Source of the DNA: Eustoma russellianum
Lineage: Eukaryota; Streptophyta; Magnoliopsida; Gentianales; Gentianaceae
Length of the DNA: 64,000 bases
Assembly (NCBI GenBank): GCA_036186865.1
Contig: AP025066.1
Location: 18,565,337-18,629,336, forward strand
Reading direction: 5' to 3'
Numbering within the stretch: the first letter of the stretch is position 1; the number at the start of each line of letters is the position of its first letter. Below, piece after piece: positions 10,160 to 23,004 of the stretch. A program made the translations under genes and the position numbers. The notes beneath the pieces were generated by a model. That model saw nothing but the letters and a program-made list of their open reading frames with translations. It was not told the origin of the DNA and searched no databases.

Positions 10160-11352
10160 TGTTGGAGACAATCAATCCTGTACCAAGACGCAGTCGTTCA
10201 CTGTGTGCATATGAAACAACAAAATAAATCAAACCCGGGGCGAGTCAAGGACTCTGTCCTTAAGACGTATTGCTCCGGTATACTGTGCCCAACCGGTACG
10301 AGCAATCGTCTCCCAGGATACAACGGGTACCTGTTCAGTTGAGCGGCACTGCTGAACTTGAACTCCTTCGAACGCTAGAGTGTCCTGACTTCTCCCGGAC
10401 AATATGCAAGACTCACGTGCTACGAATGCAAAATGCTTTAATGCTTGATTGTGTTGTAAGTGGTGTAAATGAATGAGCCATTAACCCTCTTTATATAGGG
10501 GAGTCGGAGGTACCGTAACCGTTGGATCAAAACCGAAGTTTAATTTAAGCCGTTGGATTAAAACCTCCTATCCATATTAGGATGGTTTAATCTCAGCCTT
10601 TAGATCGAAGATAGATTAACAGGTTTAAACCTGGAACGTTGGATGGAAACCATATTCGGTTAAGCGGTTAAGACAGTTTAAATCTCGGCCGTTAGATTAA
10701 AGCTGCTTTACTCACCACCGTTAGATCACAACAGATGATCTTATCTTGAATGGAGGAGGATAGAGTTTTGATTCACATTTGAATCAAAACTGCTCAACAG
10801 ATCAAATCTGCCTGCTGTCAGACTTCGATTGATCACATCGATCGATCGAAGTGACATCGATCGATCGATGTGATCGACTGATGTCTGACTGAATACTTCA
10901 GTCGATCAACTTGATCGATCTAAGAGACATCGATCGATCGAAGTGATCGATCGATGTCCTCTGATCGTCTTTGATCGATCAATCCATCGAATGAAGCTCT
11001 CTGATCAACTTCGATCGATGACATAGATCGATCGAAGTGACATCGATCGATCGATGTCATCGATAGATGTCCGTCAGAAGCTTCTATGCCACGTGGACCC
11101 CTCCAACGTGGCATTCCTCCATATAGGTGACACGTCACCCATCCACAACATTTCCATCTACTTTGAGCATTAATTTCACATTCACACAATACATAATTGA
11201 GTGAGTTCACGTCCTAACATTAACTACTCGTTAAGGATTCATTAAGCTCATAGTACGTTGCACAACCAAGTTTTGCAACATTCATAACGGGCCAAAGCCC
11301 AAATCTTCAATCTCCAACGATGGGCCAAAGCCCAACCTTAAATTCTCCAACA
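10160..11352 (-). repeat. 5' LTR of copia-1
   Basis: 1193-bp twin of 4237-5429. On the minus strand it would carry U3 promoter, R and U5. The sequence immediately inside it (below 10160) does not read TGGTATCAGAGC, so the usual initiator-tRNA-Met binding site is not seen. Confidence 0.95.
10487..10500 (-). promoter_or_regulatory. TATA box in copia-1 5' LTR
   Basis: Minus-strand CCCTATATAAAGAG is a good TATA box for transcription of the element from its 5' LTR. The same site occurs in the other LTR near 4565-4577. Confidence 0.65.
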
Positions 11353-11357
11353 GATTT

Positions 11358-11425
11358 TAGGTTTTTCCCATTTGGTTTTGGTTTAGGTTTCCCATTTGGT
11401 TTTGGTTTTGGTTTAGCGTATAAGC

Positions 11426-11469
<44 letters not shown>

Positions 11470-13006
11470 CGGTCATAACATTTTCAAACTGTTTGGACGG
11501 AGCTGCTAGGGTCATCTTGCTCTCTGATGCCGCAACTCGGATGTCTTACAGAACCACATCAAGATCCATGATATCTAGTTCGACATTGTTATTTTTTCTA
11601 CATTCTTTTAGTGCTTATGCATTTGCTTTTTCTCTTTCCTTTTCATTAGGACTCATGTACTTGTTTCATTCTATATTCATGTACTTGTTTCATTCTATAT
11701 ATTGGGAGAGTCTCCCGTAGGCATAGGGCACAAATATAACCATGGTATTCCTCCACCACAAGTGAGGGTAAATAACATTAATAAAATCTCGGACGGTACT
11801 GCTCGTTCTTATCTAAAAACTAATATATATACACACACACACACATATATATATACATATATACGTATATATACATATATATATGCACATATATATATTT
11901 ATATATTTAAGTACACATTGAGATATACAATGTTTGTACACATTTAAAACACATATTGTAAATGTACTCGTCTATATATTTAGATGTGCACATATGTATC
12001 TATTTTTATATTTACATGTTTCTGTGGAGATGTGCACGTTATAAATATATGAGAATATATGAGTATACAAGGAGCAAATTAATTTCCTCGTAATCAACCT
12101 TTGTATCTATCCAAACGTTAGACCTTAATGAATGTAACTATTTAAATACATCTACATCGATCAAAATTTCTAAACCACTCATCACATAAATACTTGACAT
12201 TTTATCAATTAATTTGTAACTAATATAGACTATTTGATTAGTTAATTACCGAATTATGCTTCCGGGTCTTATATTTAGAAATCACTCCACGCCGCTACTA
12301 AATATACTAATTTCTTACAAGCATTCAACAAAGAAAAAGAATTCAATTCAGTGTAATTTTAATTTCATAACATCCATTAATTCAACTAATAGGTCTAGAT
12401 CGAAAAGTAAGGCTTGTAATCCTGATGTCACGTAGCCCTTCTAGTTACATATGTGAAATCATTAAATATTTTATCAAACAATTATTTTTGTGTGATCCAT
12501 ATCTGTTTTTCTATGTATATCGACATATGATTTTCTTGCAGTTACACGCACATACAAAATTCCAAACTAATACTCTCTTATAGAAATTCGTATGAAATGA
12601 AGGATTCATAAAGGATATTACTGTTCTCTTAAAAGAATTTCGTCCTCGGAACTTACTATTTTTACAAGAAGCCAGGGTAATTTTGTCACGCATGATCCTC
12701 CATTTTTCAAGTTGCTGTATATTTTTATTTCTTTATTACCCTACTTGATAGTGTAAGTTCTAAGAAGGTTCCTCTATGTAATTGAATCCTTGATCCAATC
12801 GGGTATTTAGATTGAGTTCAACTAGAGTCTGCTCATCGAACAGCTTAAATTTGCTAAGCTGTGATTCATGGAGCACATGTATCCTTGCAAAGATTTCTAG
12901 GAAAATGAAGTTGACACACTTACGGGTCCAAAATATTGAGTTAAATCTAGTCTCGTACAATCTAACATGATGACTTAAGAATCTCATTGCTCATATTTAT
13001 TCAAGA
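11358..13006. other. AT-rich intergenic DNA with microsatellites
   Basis: No credible gene on either strand. It holds an (AT)n run at about 11428-11468 and mixed (AC)n/(AT)n tracts at about 11827-11910. The remainder is AT-rich unique-looking sequence. Confidence 0.7.
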
Positions 13007-13018
13007 TTTAATCATAGT

Positions 13019-13094
13019 TTCCAGTGCATTAGACTTCTGCGTTTGCTCAAGGCTTGGGAATGAGTCGGACCGCTTCGCGATCTAATATACACAG
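13019..13094 (-). mobile_element. Au-type SINE, 3' half (split by gypsy insertion)
   Basis: Minus-strand reading TGTATATTAGATCGCGAAGC, then a GGTCCG-like block, then a tail near GCACTGG matches the 3' part of Au SINEs. The 5' part is 13 kb away at 26245-26357. A 12-bp target duplication TTTAATCATAGT at 13007-13018 and 26358-26369 brackets the two halves, which shows they are one SINE of about 184 bp. Confidence 0.8.
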
Positions 13095-16000
13095 TGATGC
13101 AAGCAAGTACTGAACGGATCCACTCTCCACCTCCAACGTCTTTTGTCACAAGGGTTTAGGCACAAAGAAGTGATCTTCTCCTTGCTTCCGTATGTAGAAA
13201 ACGCCGGCCTTAAGCAACACCGTAGACTTCAAGCGTACGATTGATAGGCAAACCTTCAATAGGCCCTCCTAGACGGCACTCTTAGTCTTGGCAGACATCC
13301 TCAAATTGCTCACTTTTGGGAGTTGTTAACCTTGATTTTTGATGTAAAACTTAAAGAAAACAAAGTCTCACAATTGTGGAGATGAAAGAAAACGTTTTTT
13401 ATTTGATCAAATTGTGCCTTCCAACATTCGGCCATTAGGCCTATCAATGCTGAAATTTGCTACCTCATAACAATCCTAAAAGCCTTAAACTGTAGCGCTC
13501 CGTCCGAAACTAGGGTTCCGGCACTGTGCACCGCCCGTACTCTGCTACGAGGAGTACAAAGCATCGATACTATACATGTGCATGTCAATATGAATAATGA
13601 ATCGATAAGCGGAAGCAACATAAACATAAAAAAATACAATCGACATGCATATGTATACATTACATTTCGGTACAAATCATACGATACTACACACTGAATT
13701 ACAGTGAATACAACATGATGATCCCATGAATAACATTTTCTATATAATCTCACCGCACACTTTCTTGCTATCAAAGATCTGTCTGGCCTGTTCTCCACAA
13801 GCCGGTTTAGTGATATCTGCTATCTGTAAAGTGATAAGGCAAGTATGAGTGATAGCCAATTTTTAATCGCTCAACAAGTAATCCTACTAGATACGACATG
13901 TGGATTATACATGGAGAGACGGGGTGACAAAATATAATATCCATGTATAACAAATATAATAAATACGTCTCTATTTTAACAAGTAAAATATTATAACGTA
14001 CATATGAACTTAAAGCATGTAAAACAAGGAGAATTAATCTATGTAACATATCAACACCTCATTGTACTTGATCCGTAACATCATATCGTGTCCATACTTA
14101 ACTTCTAATCCGTAACTTATAATATTCTCGCATACCTTACTTGTACTACACTTTCATACGTAAACACTACATTGACCATTGTAGTGTCATCATAGACTTA
14201 AGGAATTCTTATCATAACCCTAAGGTTACATGATCATGACATGATGCATAAAACATGACTTTTCATAAACATGACGTGATTTTCATAACTTGCATAACGT
14301 GACATTTTCATAACATGAAGACATAACATTTTCATCATTTTCTTTCGAAAACATACATAAGTTGGCTTTTCATAAATCATAACATGACTTGCATTTCATA
14401 AACCGAAAACATAACATTTCATGATGGCTATAGCACTTCCTAGGAATAATAACGCACGACGAACCGACTGATTCCCCATGTAGTACATGCACGACATAAA
14501 ACATCATAAACATATGTACATGTGCTAACGGTGATGCGCTATGACGGAGATCCCGCATTCCAGACCTAGTGTTACACTCTGCCATAAACGTAATCATATG
14601 CGCATGATAGTTTTATCCATATGCATATGAACTTTTAAACATGTAATACGATAAAATCACTTTTCAAACTTTCATTTCATGAAGTATGAGACTCGGTCAA
14701 ATGAGGGTATCTTGTCTATACTACAACTGGTAACATCACTTACTTACTTACACTCTACTTGTCATAACTTAAAAAAATACACATCCATACTCCCTTAATA
14801 TCTAAACTACACATGTATTTCATAATTCATAACTTAGGTACATAGAACATATAATTCTTAATTACTATGATACACCATCTAGGAATTCATAACTTAAACC
14901 ATGATTTACATATTATCATTTATTGCACATATGAATATACATAACATGAAATAAAATCATTTAAGTCATAACATCTTGTTTGGCCGCGTATATGTATTTA
15001 GGCATGTACAAGAATATACTTTTATACATATAAGTGTTCCTTAAGTGTGTATATGTGACATAAACAATGAATATAGTATCTGTGAGGTAAACAATTTTAT
15101 AAATGTGATATTGCTAATGAAGACACTCAAGTTAAATGCACTATTAGTAGTAATACCAAGTGTCATGATACTGAAGTAAATGTGTTCATGGGTTACAATT
15201 ACAGTAGATGCATTGTTGCAACGATGTAATAATGCATATGACAGTGTGTTAAAAATGTTAAGCACGTAATGTGCCGTATAAGGTTACATTACAATAAAAG
15301 AAACAAACAAATACTATTGTGTAATAAGTTTCTAAATACGAGCATAATAGTTGAATTGTACATAAACCGTAAATATGTTAATATTACTTTATAAATGTGT
15401 GTATATGTACAATAACTTATATACTAGATCATATTTCATAGATGTTTTCATAAAACATAATAAAGTCATTTTATCAAAAAGGCATAATGGCCGAAATATA
15501 TGTATGTGTATACATATATAAAATCATTTTATGACATGTTATATAGTTTTTATAACTTATTCATTTTCATATCTTAATATATATGTTATACATGTATGTG
15601 TTTATAAATACTTTAAAACTATTTTTAATATTAAAATACCTTATGGTCGAAAAGTGTATATGTATACTTACATTTATACACTTTGTTCTCATATAACTTT
15701 TAGTGTATATTTTGGTCACTATACTATACATGTTTATATTAATTTTGTATTCTGTATAGTTGACATACACTAAGTGTAGTAAAACAGCATTGTTGAAATA
15801 TGATTGTTGTCACTTTGAATGTTATTAACATAAAGCACTTTTATGTAGATTGCTTACGTGAACTAATATGTAATTTCAGCAATGTTTGAAGCAAAAATCA
15901 TTACTGCCAATGTCCGAGCTCTACTAAACCAAAAGTTGTAATCTATTAATAAATCTAGAGCAAGTGGCTATAATGACGTAAACATAAATAGCATAAACGT

Positions 16001-18462
16001 ACATTATATATATTTATACTGATAACATGAAATTAGAGTATTAAAAACCCTAAAATCTATTTTAACCGTGGGGTGTATATCTATATAACTTTTGGAGTTA
16101 TATTTTATACAATATATTTATGTGGAAGTTTAATACACCATAAGATTTTTTTTTCATCCATAGGCCTTTGTGGTCATTTCTTATATACATATGTATATGT
16201 CAACTTAATGCTATTTCATATGTATACATATACATATACATATACTTAACAAATATATCATTGATACTCCAAAAGGCATTATGGCCGAATTTGTACAAAG
16301 ATATGTACATTATATACATGTCATATAAACATATATTTACACATTATTATGGTAAAAAATTGAATCTACAACATGGACGATCCAACCTTGGTACAAACAT
16401 ACATACTTAGACTTTGTAAAATCATGTAGTATATAAGAAGAATACTTGCATTTATCACTTATTTACCAATTTAAGGTGAAAATTCTTCACTTGACTCGGA
16501 AGAAAAATCCTTCTCCTTTGGTAGCCACGGTTTGAAGATAAAAATGAAGGGGTTAGTAAGTAAATTATGAAGCTAGTTAAATGAGAGAACTTAACTTAAA
16601 CATCATGAATTTCTTACCTTGTCTTTACCTAGTTCTTGGATCTACAACCTTTCTTGATCACTACTTGAATGAAAGAGAGTTTTAGAAGTTGGTTTGGATA
16701 TGTTTAAGTGAGGTGAAAAGAAGCAACTTCTTCTCCTTTGTGTTTATACAACTCTCAGCCAACTTAGAGAGAAAAGAGAAATTTGGAGGCTTTGGTATTT
16801 CTTTGGAAGAAAGAGAAGAAGTATGGATAAAATGTGGGAAGAATTTGGAGTGTGAAGATGCAATGAACAAGAAGTGTTTGGCCTCTCTTGGGGTCTACCA
16901 AAATGTGAAGAAAATAGGAAGATGAGAGAAGAAATAATTGAGTGTAGTGGATGGAGAGAAGGTAGAAAAATGATGGAGATATGAAAGTGTGTAAGGAAAG
17001 GAGTGTGGGAGTAAAGAAAATAGCACTTTTTCCCCATTTTTTGTCTTCATCCGAGAGTTCACATGAGAGAGGGAAGATTAAGTTTTCTTCAAATTTAATG
17101 ACGTTTGGAAGTATTTGATGTAGAATGATGGTGAAATAAAAAAAAATTGTAAGAAAAGGAGTGTGGAAAGTTGTAAGAAAAGAGGTGTGGGAAAAGAAAA
17201 GGGAGAAATGGCGTGAAGGTGGGAGGGATGGGAAAAAGAAGAAAAGTGTGATGGGCTTCTGGTTGTATTAGGTGTAGGGTAGGATGGTGGGAGATGATGT
17301 GTGTAAGAAAGGGTGTAAGAAAAGAAAAAGGAGATGTTGACTTTTGATGGGGGCGGCCTAGGGAGGAAAGAGAGGGGAGGGGGTTTTGTTTTATTTGCCA
17401 TGTAGGGTAAAGTGGAAGAAAATGTGATAATTAGGGTAAAAGTATGTATTGAAATTATCGTATTGGATATTTTTATTTGGTTTAATTTATATCTACCGAC
17501 TTAGGTTGCCACCAACTAATTTATTTAAATCATATCGTATGTCCAAAACGTTCATTATCTGGTCCCGTCAAGTCTCGCTATATCTGTTAACTTATCGTTT
17601 GGTTATTTTTCTGAGCGTTTCTAACCCTGATATTTAATGTCGATGTCTTTATTAATCCTAAATAAAACTTAAATTCCATCAAAATTTTATCGACGTCGCA
17701 TTTGCGTTCTATTTCCATATATTATTCTACTGTTCCACCAACTCGAAAATGCGAGTCGTAACATAAACTCTATCCTCAAACTCTATCAAAAGTTTGAAAA
17801 GAAATAGATTATAATCTGAGCTAAACTTAATCTTGAAAAAGCTAGTTATCTTGTTCTTCTAGCCCAGCCGGTTTTTGCCCTCTTTAATGGACTTGTGATT
17901 GATCTTTGAAGTTGTGATTATCTTGGAATAATCCTTCAAAAAGGGCTGAAATTTCTTCTTGGTTGGTCTTGAATTTGAGTTCAACTTTCTTCGTCTTTAT
18001 CTTGAAAGTGGCCGCCCCTTTGTCTTGAAGTGTAGATATGTTTGGCTTCATCTTGTTGTGAAGTTGATCCTCAAGTTGCCATGTAGTTGTTGGAGAAGGA
18101 ATTAGGACAAACATTCCTCAAGACAACATTCTCTTTAGGACAACATTCTCTTGAACATTCCTTTCAAGAGAACAACATTCTTTTCAAACCATTATGTCTC
18201 ATACAAGGCAAAGTCATGAAGATGAGAATCATTAGTAATGTAAAAGTCATGAAAATAAGAAATAAACATAGAAACGCACTTGCACACACATGTATGCTAG
18301 GTTGGCTAAATGTCTCTGGTTTCAAGTAAATGAACACAATGCTCGTTTGGCTCATCTTGCACATGCCTAAACAAGAAGCTTGCAACATCAAGATCAAGTT
18401 GTTTAGCTTTTCTTCTTGTTATAGGACCGGAAACAAAATGATGGGATCCTTGATGCGCATCG
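13095..18462 (-). repeat. 3' LTR of the gypsy element, split by a nested solo LTR
   Basis: 13095-13490 matches 25163-25550 and 17764-18462 matches 25548-26244. The nested block 13491-17763 and its TAAAC duplication account for the gap. Net LTR length is about 1090 bp. Confidence 0.92.
13491..17763 (+). mobile_element. Solo LTR, Tekay-like, 4273 bp, nested
   Basis: Starts TGTAGCGCTCC and ends CGAGTCGTAACA, flanked by the perfect 5-bp duplication TAAAC (13486-13490 and 17764-17768) inside the gypsy LTR. Its first 150 bp match the LTR starting at 62037. No pol motifs, no internal direct LTR pair and no convincing ORF are present. The best reading is a solo LTR left by recombination of a long-LTR gypsy element. 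The AT-rich interior has many ATAACATGA-like words and no genes. Confidence 0.85.
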
Positions 18463-18507
18463 ATCCCCCCATCATCAAGAGGATTCGTCCTCGAATCAAA
18501 GGACTCG

Positions 18508-19801
18508 TCATTGGGGGGTTAAGTCAGCGACATTGAAGGTAGTGGAAACAGATTCATATCTTAGAGGAAGGTCCAAGATGTAGGCATTTGGTCCCACATG
18601 TTGAAGCACTTTGAAGGGTCCTTCTCTCCTAAGTAACAACCTGTTTTTCCTCTGCTTAGGAAATCTTTCTTTTCTAAGATGCAACCAAACTAAATCTTTC
18701 GGCTTAAAAGAAATGTCTTTACGATGCTTATTACTTCTTCGTGCATATACCTTGTTCTTTTCTTCAAATTGGACTTTAATCTTTTCATGAAACTTTTTGA
18801 TTGTTTCAACTTTATGTTTACCATCTAAACATGAACATTCTCGCAGGGGAATGGGAATCAAATCCATATGAGACAAAGGATTAAATCCGTACACAATGTC
18901 GAAAGGACTATGCAATGTACCATAATGAACACTCTTATTATATACAAACTCTATGTATGATAAACAATCTTCCCAACTTTTAATATGCTTTTGAAGAATG
19001 GCACGCAATAATTGTGAAAGAGTATGATTTACTACTTCAGTTTTACCATCAGTTTGTGGGTGAGAAGTGGTTGAAAACAATAAGTTAGTACCATGCTTAA
19101 CCCATAAAACATGCCAAAAGTGACTCAAAAATTTTGTATCTCTATCACTTACAATTGTCTTAGGCATGCCATGCAATCTAACAATCTCACGAAAGAATAA
19201 ATCAGCAACATGATTAGCATCATCAACTCTTACATGCAATGAAATGAGTCATGAAAGAAAATCGGTCAACCACAACAAAGATACCATCCTTACAACTCCT
19301 AGATCTAGGTAGTCTTAAAACAAAGTCCATAGAAAGGCCAATCCACGGGAAATTTGGTACGGGCAATGGGGAATAAAGACCATGTGGTTTTGACTTAGAT
19401 TTGGCTTGCTTGTACGTAATACAATTGGCGCACATCTTTTCAACATCTACACGCATATGAGGCCCATAAAAATGTTCTTTAAAGGTTTCTAATGTCTTGA
19501 ACACTCCAAAGTGTCGCATCATTCCTCCTCCGTGGGCTTCTCTTACTAACATCTCTCTCATGAAAGTTTGGGGCACACACAGTTTTTGTTTCTTAAAGAG
19601 ATATCTATCAAGCATGTAGAATTTCCCGAAGGGAGCCTTTTGACAAGCATCAAAGATGTTGTCAAAGTAATGATCATTAGCGTACAACTCCATCAATGAT
19701 TCAAAACCTAGAAAACATGAGGACAAGGTAGTCATTAGGGTATATCTCCTAGAAAGGGAACCATCGACTATGTTATCCTTACCTTGCTTATATTTAATCA
19801 C
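18508..19801 (-). pseudogene. gypsy integrase (two overlapping frames)
   Basis: The end of RNase H (MIKYKQGKDNIVDGSLSRRY) is followed by the HHCC zinc finger (REAHGGGMMRHFG ... CANCITYKQAKSK) and the integrase core. First Asp is in GLSMDFVLRLPRS, second in VSDRDTKFLSHFW, Glu in QTDGKTEVVNHTL. After one frameshift near 19230 the frame runs to FNVADLTPQ and stops at 18508, about 45 bp from the LTR. All three catalytic residues survive. A small separate chromodomain is not visible. Confidence 0.9.
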
Positions 19802-21182
19802 ATACGAGAATTGTTCTATAAATTCTACCCATTTGGCGTGTCTCCTGTTAATCTTTCCTTGGCCCTTAAGGTATTTTAGACTCTCATGGTCGATGTGAAT
19901 CGTAAATTCCTTAGGCTGAAGATAGTGTTGCTAAGTTTGGAGGGATCTAACTAAAGCATACTCTTTGTCCTAAGTCGAGTAATTCAACGCGGCTCTCTTT
20001 AATTTCTCACTAAAGTAGGCTACGAGTTGTTTCCTTGGGTCAATACAGCTCCAATACCCACGCTACTAGAATCACACTCTATCTCAAAGGTTTCATCAAA
20101 ATTGGGCAACCTAAGAATGGGTGCAGTGGTTAGCCTTCATTTCAGCTCCTTAAATGCCTACTGTTGTGTCTCCTTCCACTGAAAACGCATATCTTTCTTA
20201 ACTATTTCATTCAAAGGTGGGTAATGGAAGAAAAATCATTAACAAACCTCCTATAGAAGGTTGCTAAGCCATGGAAACTATGCACCTCACCTACAGTCTT
20301 AGGTGTAGGCCATTCCACAATCGACCTCACCTTTTCCTCATCCATCTCTATCCCATCATCAGTAATTACGAACCCTAAAAAGACAACTCTTTCAAAACAA
20401 AAGGAACACTTTTTAAGATTGGCATAGAGTGGTTTGGCTTTCAGCTTCTCAAAAACGGCTTGTAAGTGTTCTAAATGATCCTCGAATATTTTGGAATAGA
20501 TCAAGATGTCATCAAAGTACACTACAATGAATTTTCCAATGAAGGCCCTTAAAACTTCATTCATCAACCTCAGGAAGGTGCTAGGAGCATTCGTGAGCCC
20601 AAAGGACATCATTAACCACTCATAGAGCCCAAACTTGGTTTTGAATGCCGTTTTCCATTCGTCTCCCTCTTTTATCCTCACTTGGAAATATTCTTGCTTA
20701 AGATCTATTTTGGTAAAGTATGTTAATCCATAAAGCATATCCAACATGTCATCCAACCCATGGGGGTACATATACTTTACTGTGATATTATTTATAGCTC
20801 TACAATACGTGCGCATTCTCCAAGTGACATCTTTCTTAAGGACTAGGATAACATGTAACGCGTACGGGCTCAAGCTCTCTCTTACTAATCTACCAGATAG
20901 GAGTTCCTCAACCTGTCGTTGAATTTTTTTGTTCTCCTCAGGGTTGGCTCTGTAGACTGGTTTATTAGGAAGGACAACTCCGGGTATAAAGTCTATTTGA
21001 TATTCGATTCCTCTCAGGGGTGGTAATCCTTTGGGCGGCTCAGTGGGGAATAAGACATCAAATTCTTCCAGAAGTGAGACTACTGAGGTGGGTAAAGACA
21101 GTGATAATTCTTCATTAGAGATGAGACACTCCTTATACACTAAAATGAGGACGAGTTTGTTGGTGTGAAGGGCGTGGCTCAC
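19802..21182 (-). pseudogene. gypsy reverse transcriptase and decayed RNase H
   Basis: 20211-21182 is an open RT frame of 323 codons. It shows PPLRGIEYQIDFIPG, KIDLKQEYFQVRIKEGDEWK, the catalytic IVVYFDDILIYSK and FLGFVITDDGIEMDEEKV, and closes near FYRRFVNDFSS. From 20210 to 19802 the RNase H domain is still recognisable in pieces but has several stops and shifts. Possible substitutions are seen in conserved RT positions (for example 'DLKQEYFQ' where 'DLKSGYHQ' is usual). Not functional. Confidence 0.88.
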
Positions 21183-21429
21183 CTCTCTTTGTTTTGCAAA
21201 GTACCCACACTTTTTCTTGCTCCCACTAGCATTTCGGGGTACTACCTCCTTTCCCTTTCCTTCTTACCGCCTAGCCTCACTCTTCATGCTCTCCATGAAT
21301 TTTCTTTCAGCTTCTCTTCTTAGGGTCGGTCCTAGACTTACACATGCGTTTTTTATCCTTATAAACTTTGTGGGGGTGAGATTGCATGCAATTTGTACTA
21401 TTTACCATTTAATTTGAAAGAATATTTTT

Positions 21430-21726
21430 TTAGATAACCATCATATGTAACATGTCTATTAAATTGTCATGGTCTACCAAGTAAGATATGACTAGCTGTA
21501 TAGGAGCAACATCACAAAGAATATCATCTTTATAGCAGCCAATGCTCAGTGAAAGTATAACTTGTTTGCTAACACAAACTTCACCACAATCATTCAACCA
21601 TGCAAGTTTATAGGGGTGAGGGTGATTAGTCATGGACAAGTTTAAATTTCTAATCAATTCAATACTAGCCACATTTACGCATGAACCAGAATCAATAATC
21701 ATAGTACACACTTTACCATTCACCAT
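21430..21726 (-). pseudogene. gypsy aspartic protease fragment
   Basis: Open segment starting VNGKVCTMIIDSGSCVNVAS. The DSGS catalytic triad region of retroviral-type aspartic proteases of plant gypsy elements is intact. It lies between the gag zinc knuckle and RT, as expected, but is cut off on both sides by stops or shifts. Confidence 0.8.
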
Positions 21727-21899
21727 GCAATGAATACGGAAAATGTTCTCCCTATGTTGCTCATGCTCATCGATTTTTTAAAATGCACTTAATGATGTTA
21801 TAACAACAAGAAATTTATGATTTTCAAAGTCATTGTCTTCACCTAGTTCTTCCTCAATTTCGTGCTCATTTTCATGCTCATGTTCAGATTCAATCTCAG

Positions 21900-23004
21900 A
21901 CTCAATCACATATTTGCTAGTTTCCTCAATTAACATAACACATTTAGCATTAGGACAATCACAACGTATGTGACCACGACCTTGAAACTTAAAGCATTTG
22001 ATATTTCTAAAACCGGAAGAGGGTTTAAAAGAACTCCCTGTGGAGGCGCTTTGTTTGCCTTTGTCATCTGGCTTCTACGTGGACTGCACGCGTGTCTTGG
22101 TTTGATGGCCCCGTTTGGTCGCAATTTGGCCTTGGGTAGACCGGCCTCCGTCATTCCTGAAAGACCTGTTTTGAAACTTGGAAGAGGAAGATTGATTAGT
22201 ACGATAAATTGAACTGAAATTAGAAGAACTGCGCACCTTAAGCTGCTGTTCAATTTTCTCGGCCAAGTGCACCATAGATGTTAAGTCAAGGTAGGGTTGA
22301 AGCTCAACCCTTTATGCAATTTCTCTATTTAATCCGTGTGGAAAGCGTGCCTTGGTGGCTTCCTGGGTTCCTGTAAATTAGATCTTTCCAACAAAATTTC
22401 TAGCTCTTTAAAATGATCGTTAACACCCTTGTTTCCTTGTCGCAAATTTTGTAAATTACCGAATATAGTGCTCTCAAAGTTGTTTGGAATAAATCTATGT
22501 CGCATTTTCATATTTCATTTCTTCCCAAGTAAGAACTTGAGTTTGTCTTGTTTTAGTCCGATTTCTACATAGATTTGTCCACCAATTTAATGCATATCTG
22601 AAAAATTCAATAGACGCGTACCTCACTTTTTGCAACTCCGTACAGTTAGTACATGAGAATATTAAATCCATTTTTTCCCACTCTAAATATTCTTTGGCGT
22701 TACTTTTACCATAAAACGTTGGAATGTTGATTTTAGGTTTTAAGTAATCGTCGTCTTAGGGGGTAAAGGAGATTGTGACGTCTTTGATAACCGCGGGAAG
22801 GGTAGTCATCAAAATTATTTTCGTCCTATTCAAGTAGATCATAATCATCATTATACCTTCTCTGAGTGTTTTTCTCGGGGGTGGTTGAGGTATTGACATT
22901 CTCGTCTCAATGGTAAGTGGTCTGTGAGTTTTTGCCTCGGGTTCTTCTTGTATAGGCTTTCTGCTTGACATGCAGGACTGCCCTACTTGTTTCTTGGCCT
23001 TCAC
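21900..23004 (-). pseudogene. gypsy gag, heavily frameshifted
   Basis: Pieces of a retrotransposon gag are visible in several frames: KMRHRFIPNNF ... LRQGNKGVNDHFKELEILLE near 22500-22370, and a Ser/Arg/Gln-rich linker at 22275-22075. A knuckle-like segment near 21940-22010 reads KCFKFQGRGHIRCDCPNA. In that knuckle the second Cys of CX2C is Phe, so zinc binding would be impaired. An acidic Glu/His-rich linker follows before the protease. Confidence 0.75.

Larger units (their letters stand above)
4237..11352 (-). mobile_element. Complete Ty1/copia retrotransposon (copia-1), minus orientation
   Basis: The element is 7116 bp between two 1193-bp direct LTRs that start TGTTGGAG and end CTCCAACA, flanked by the 5-bp duplication GATTT at 4232-4236 and 11353-11357. 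I count about four mismatches between the LTRs, which indicates a recent insertion. Order on the minus strand is gag, protease, integrase, RT, RNase H, which is the copia order. Coding capacity is broken by two single-base frameshifts (near 8325 and in a G run near 7868). I do not assign the copia lineage with confidence. Confidence 0.95.

Noticed and set aside
16682..17401. Ser/Phe/Pro-rich minus-strand ORFs in the solo LTR
   Set aside because: Purine-rich LTR tract on the plus strand yields long open frames by composition.
13491..17763. Considered as a complete non-autonomous LARD-like element with internal domain
   Set aside because: No second direct LTR copy inside, no PBS or PPT; a solo LTR explains the single TSD pair better.
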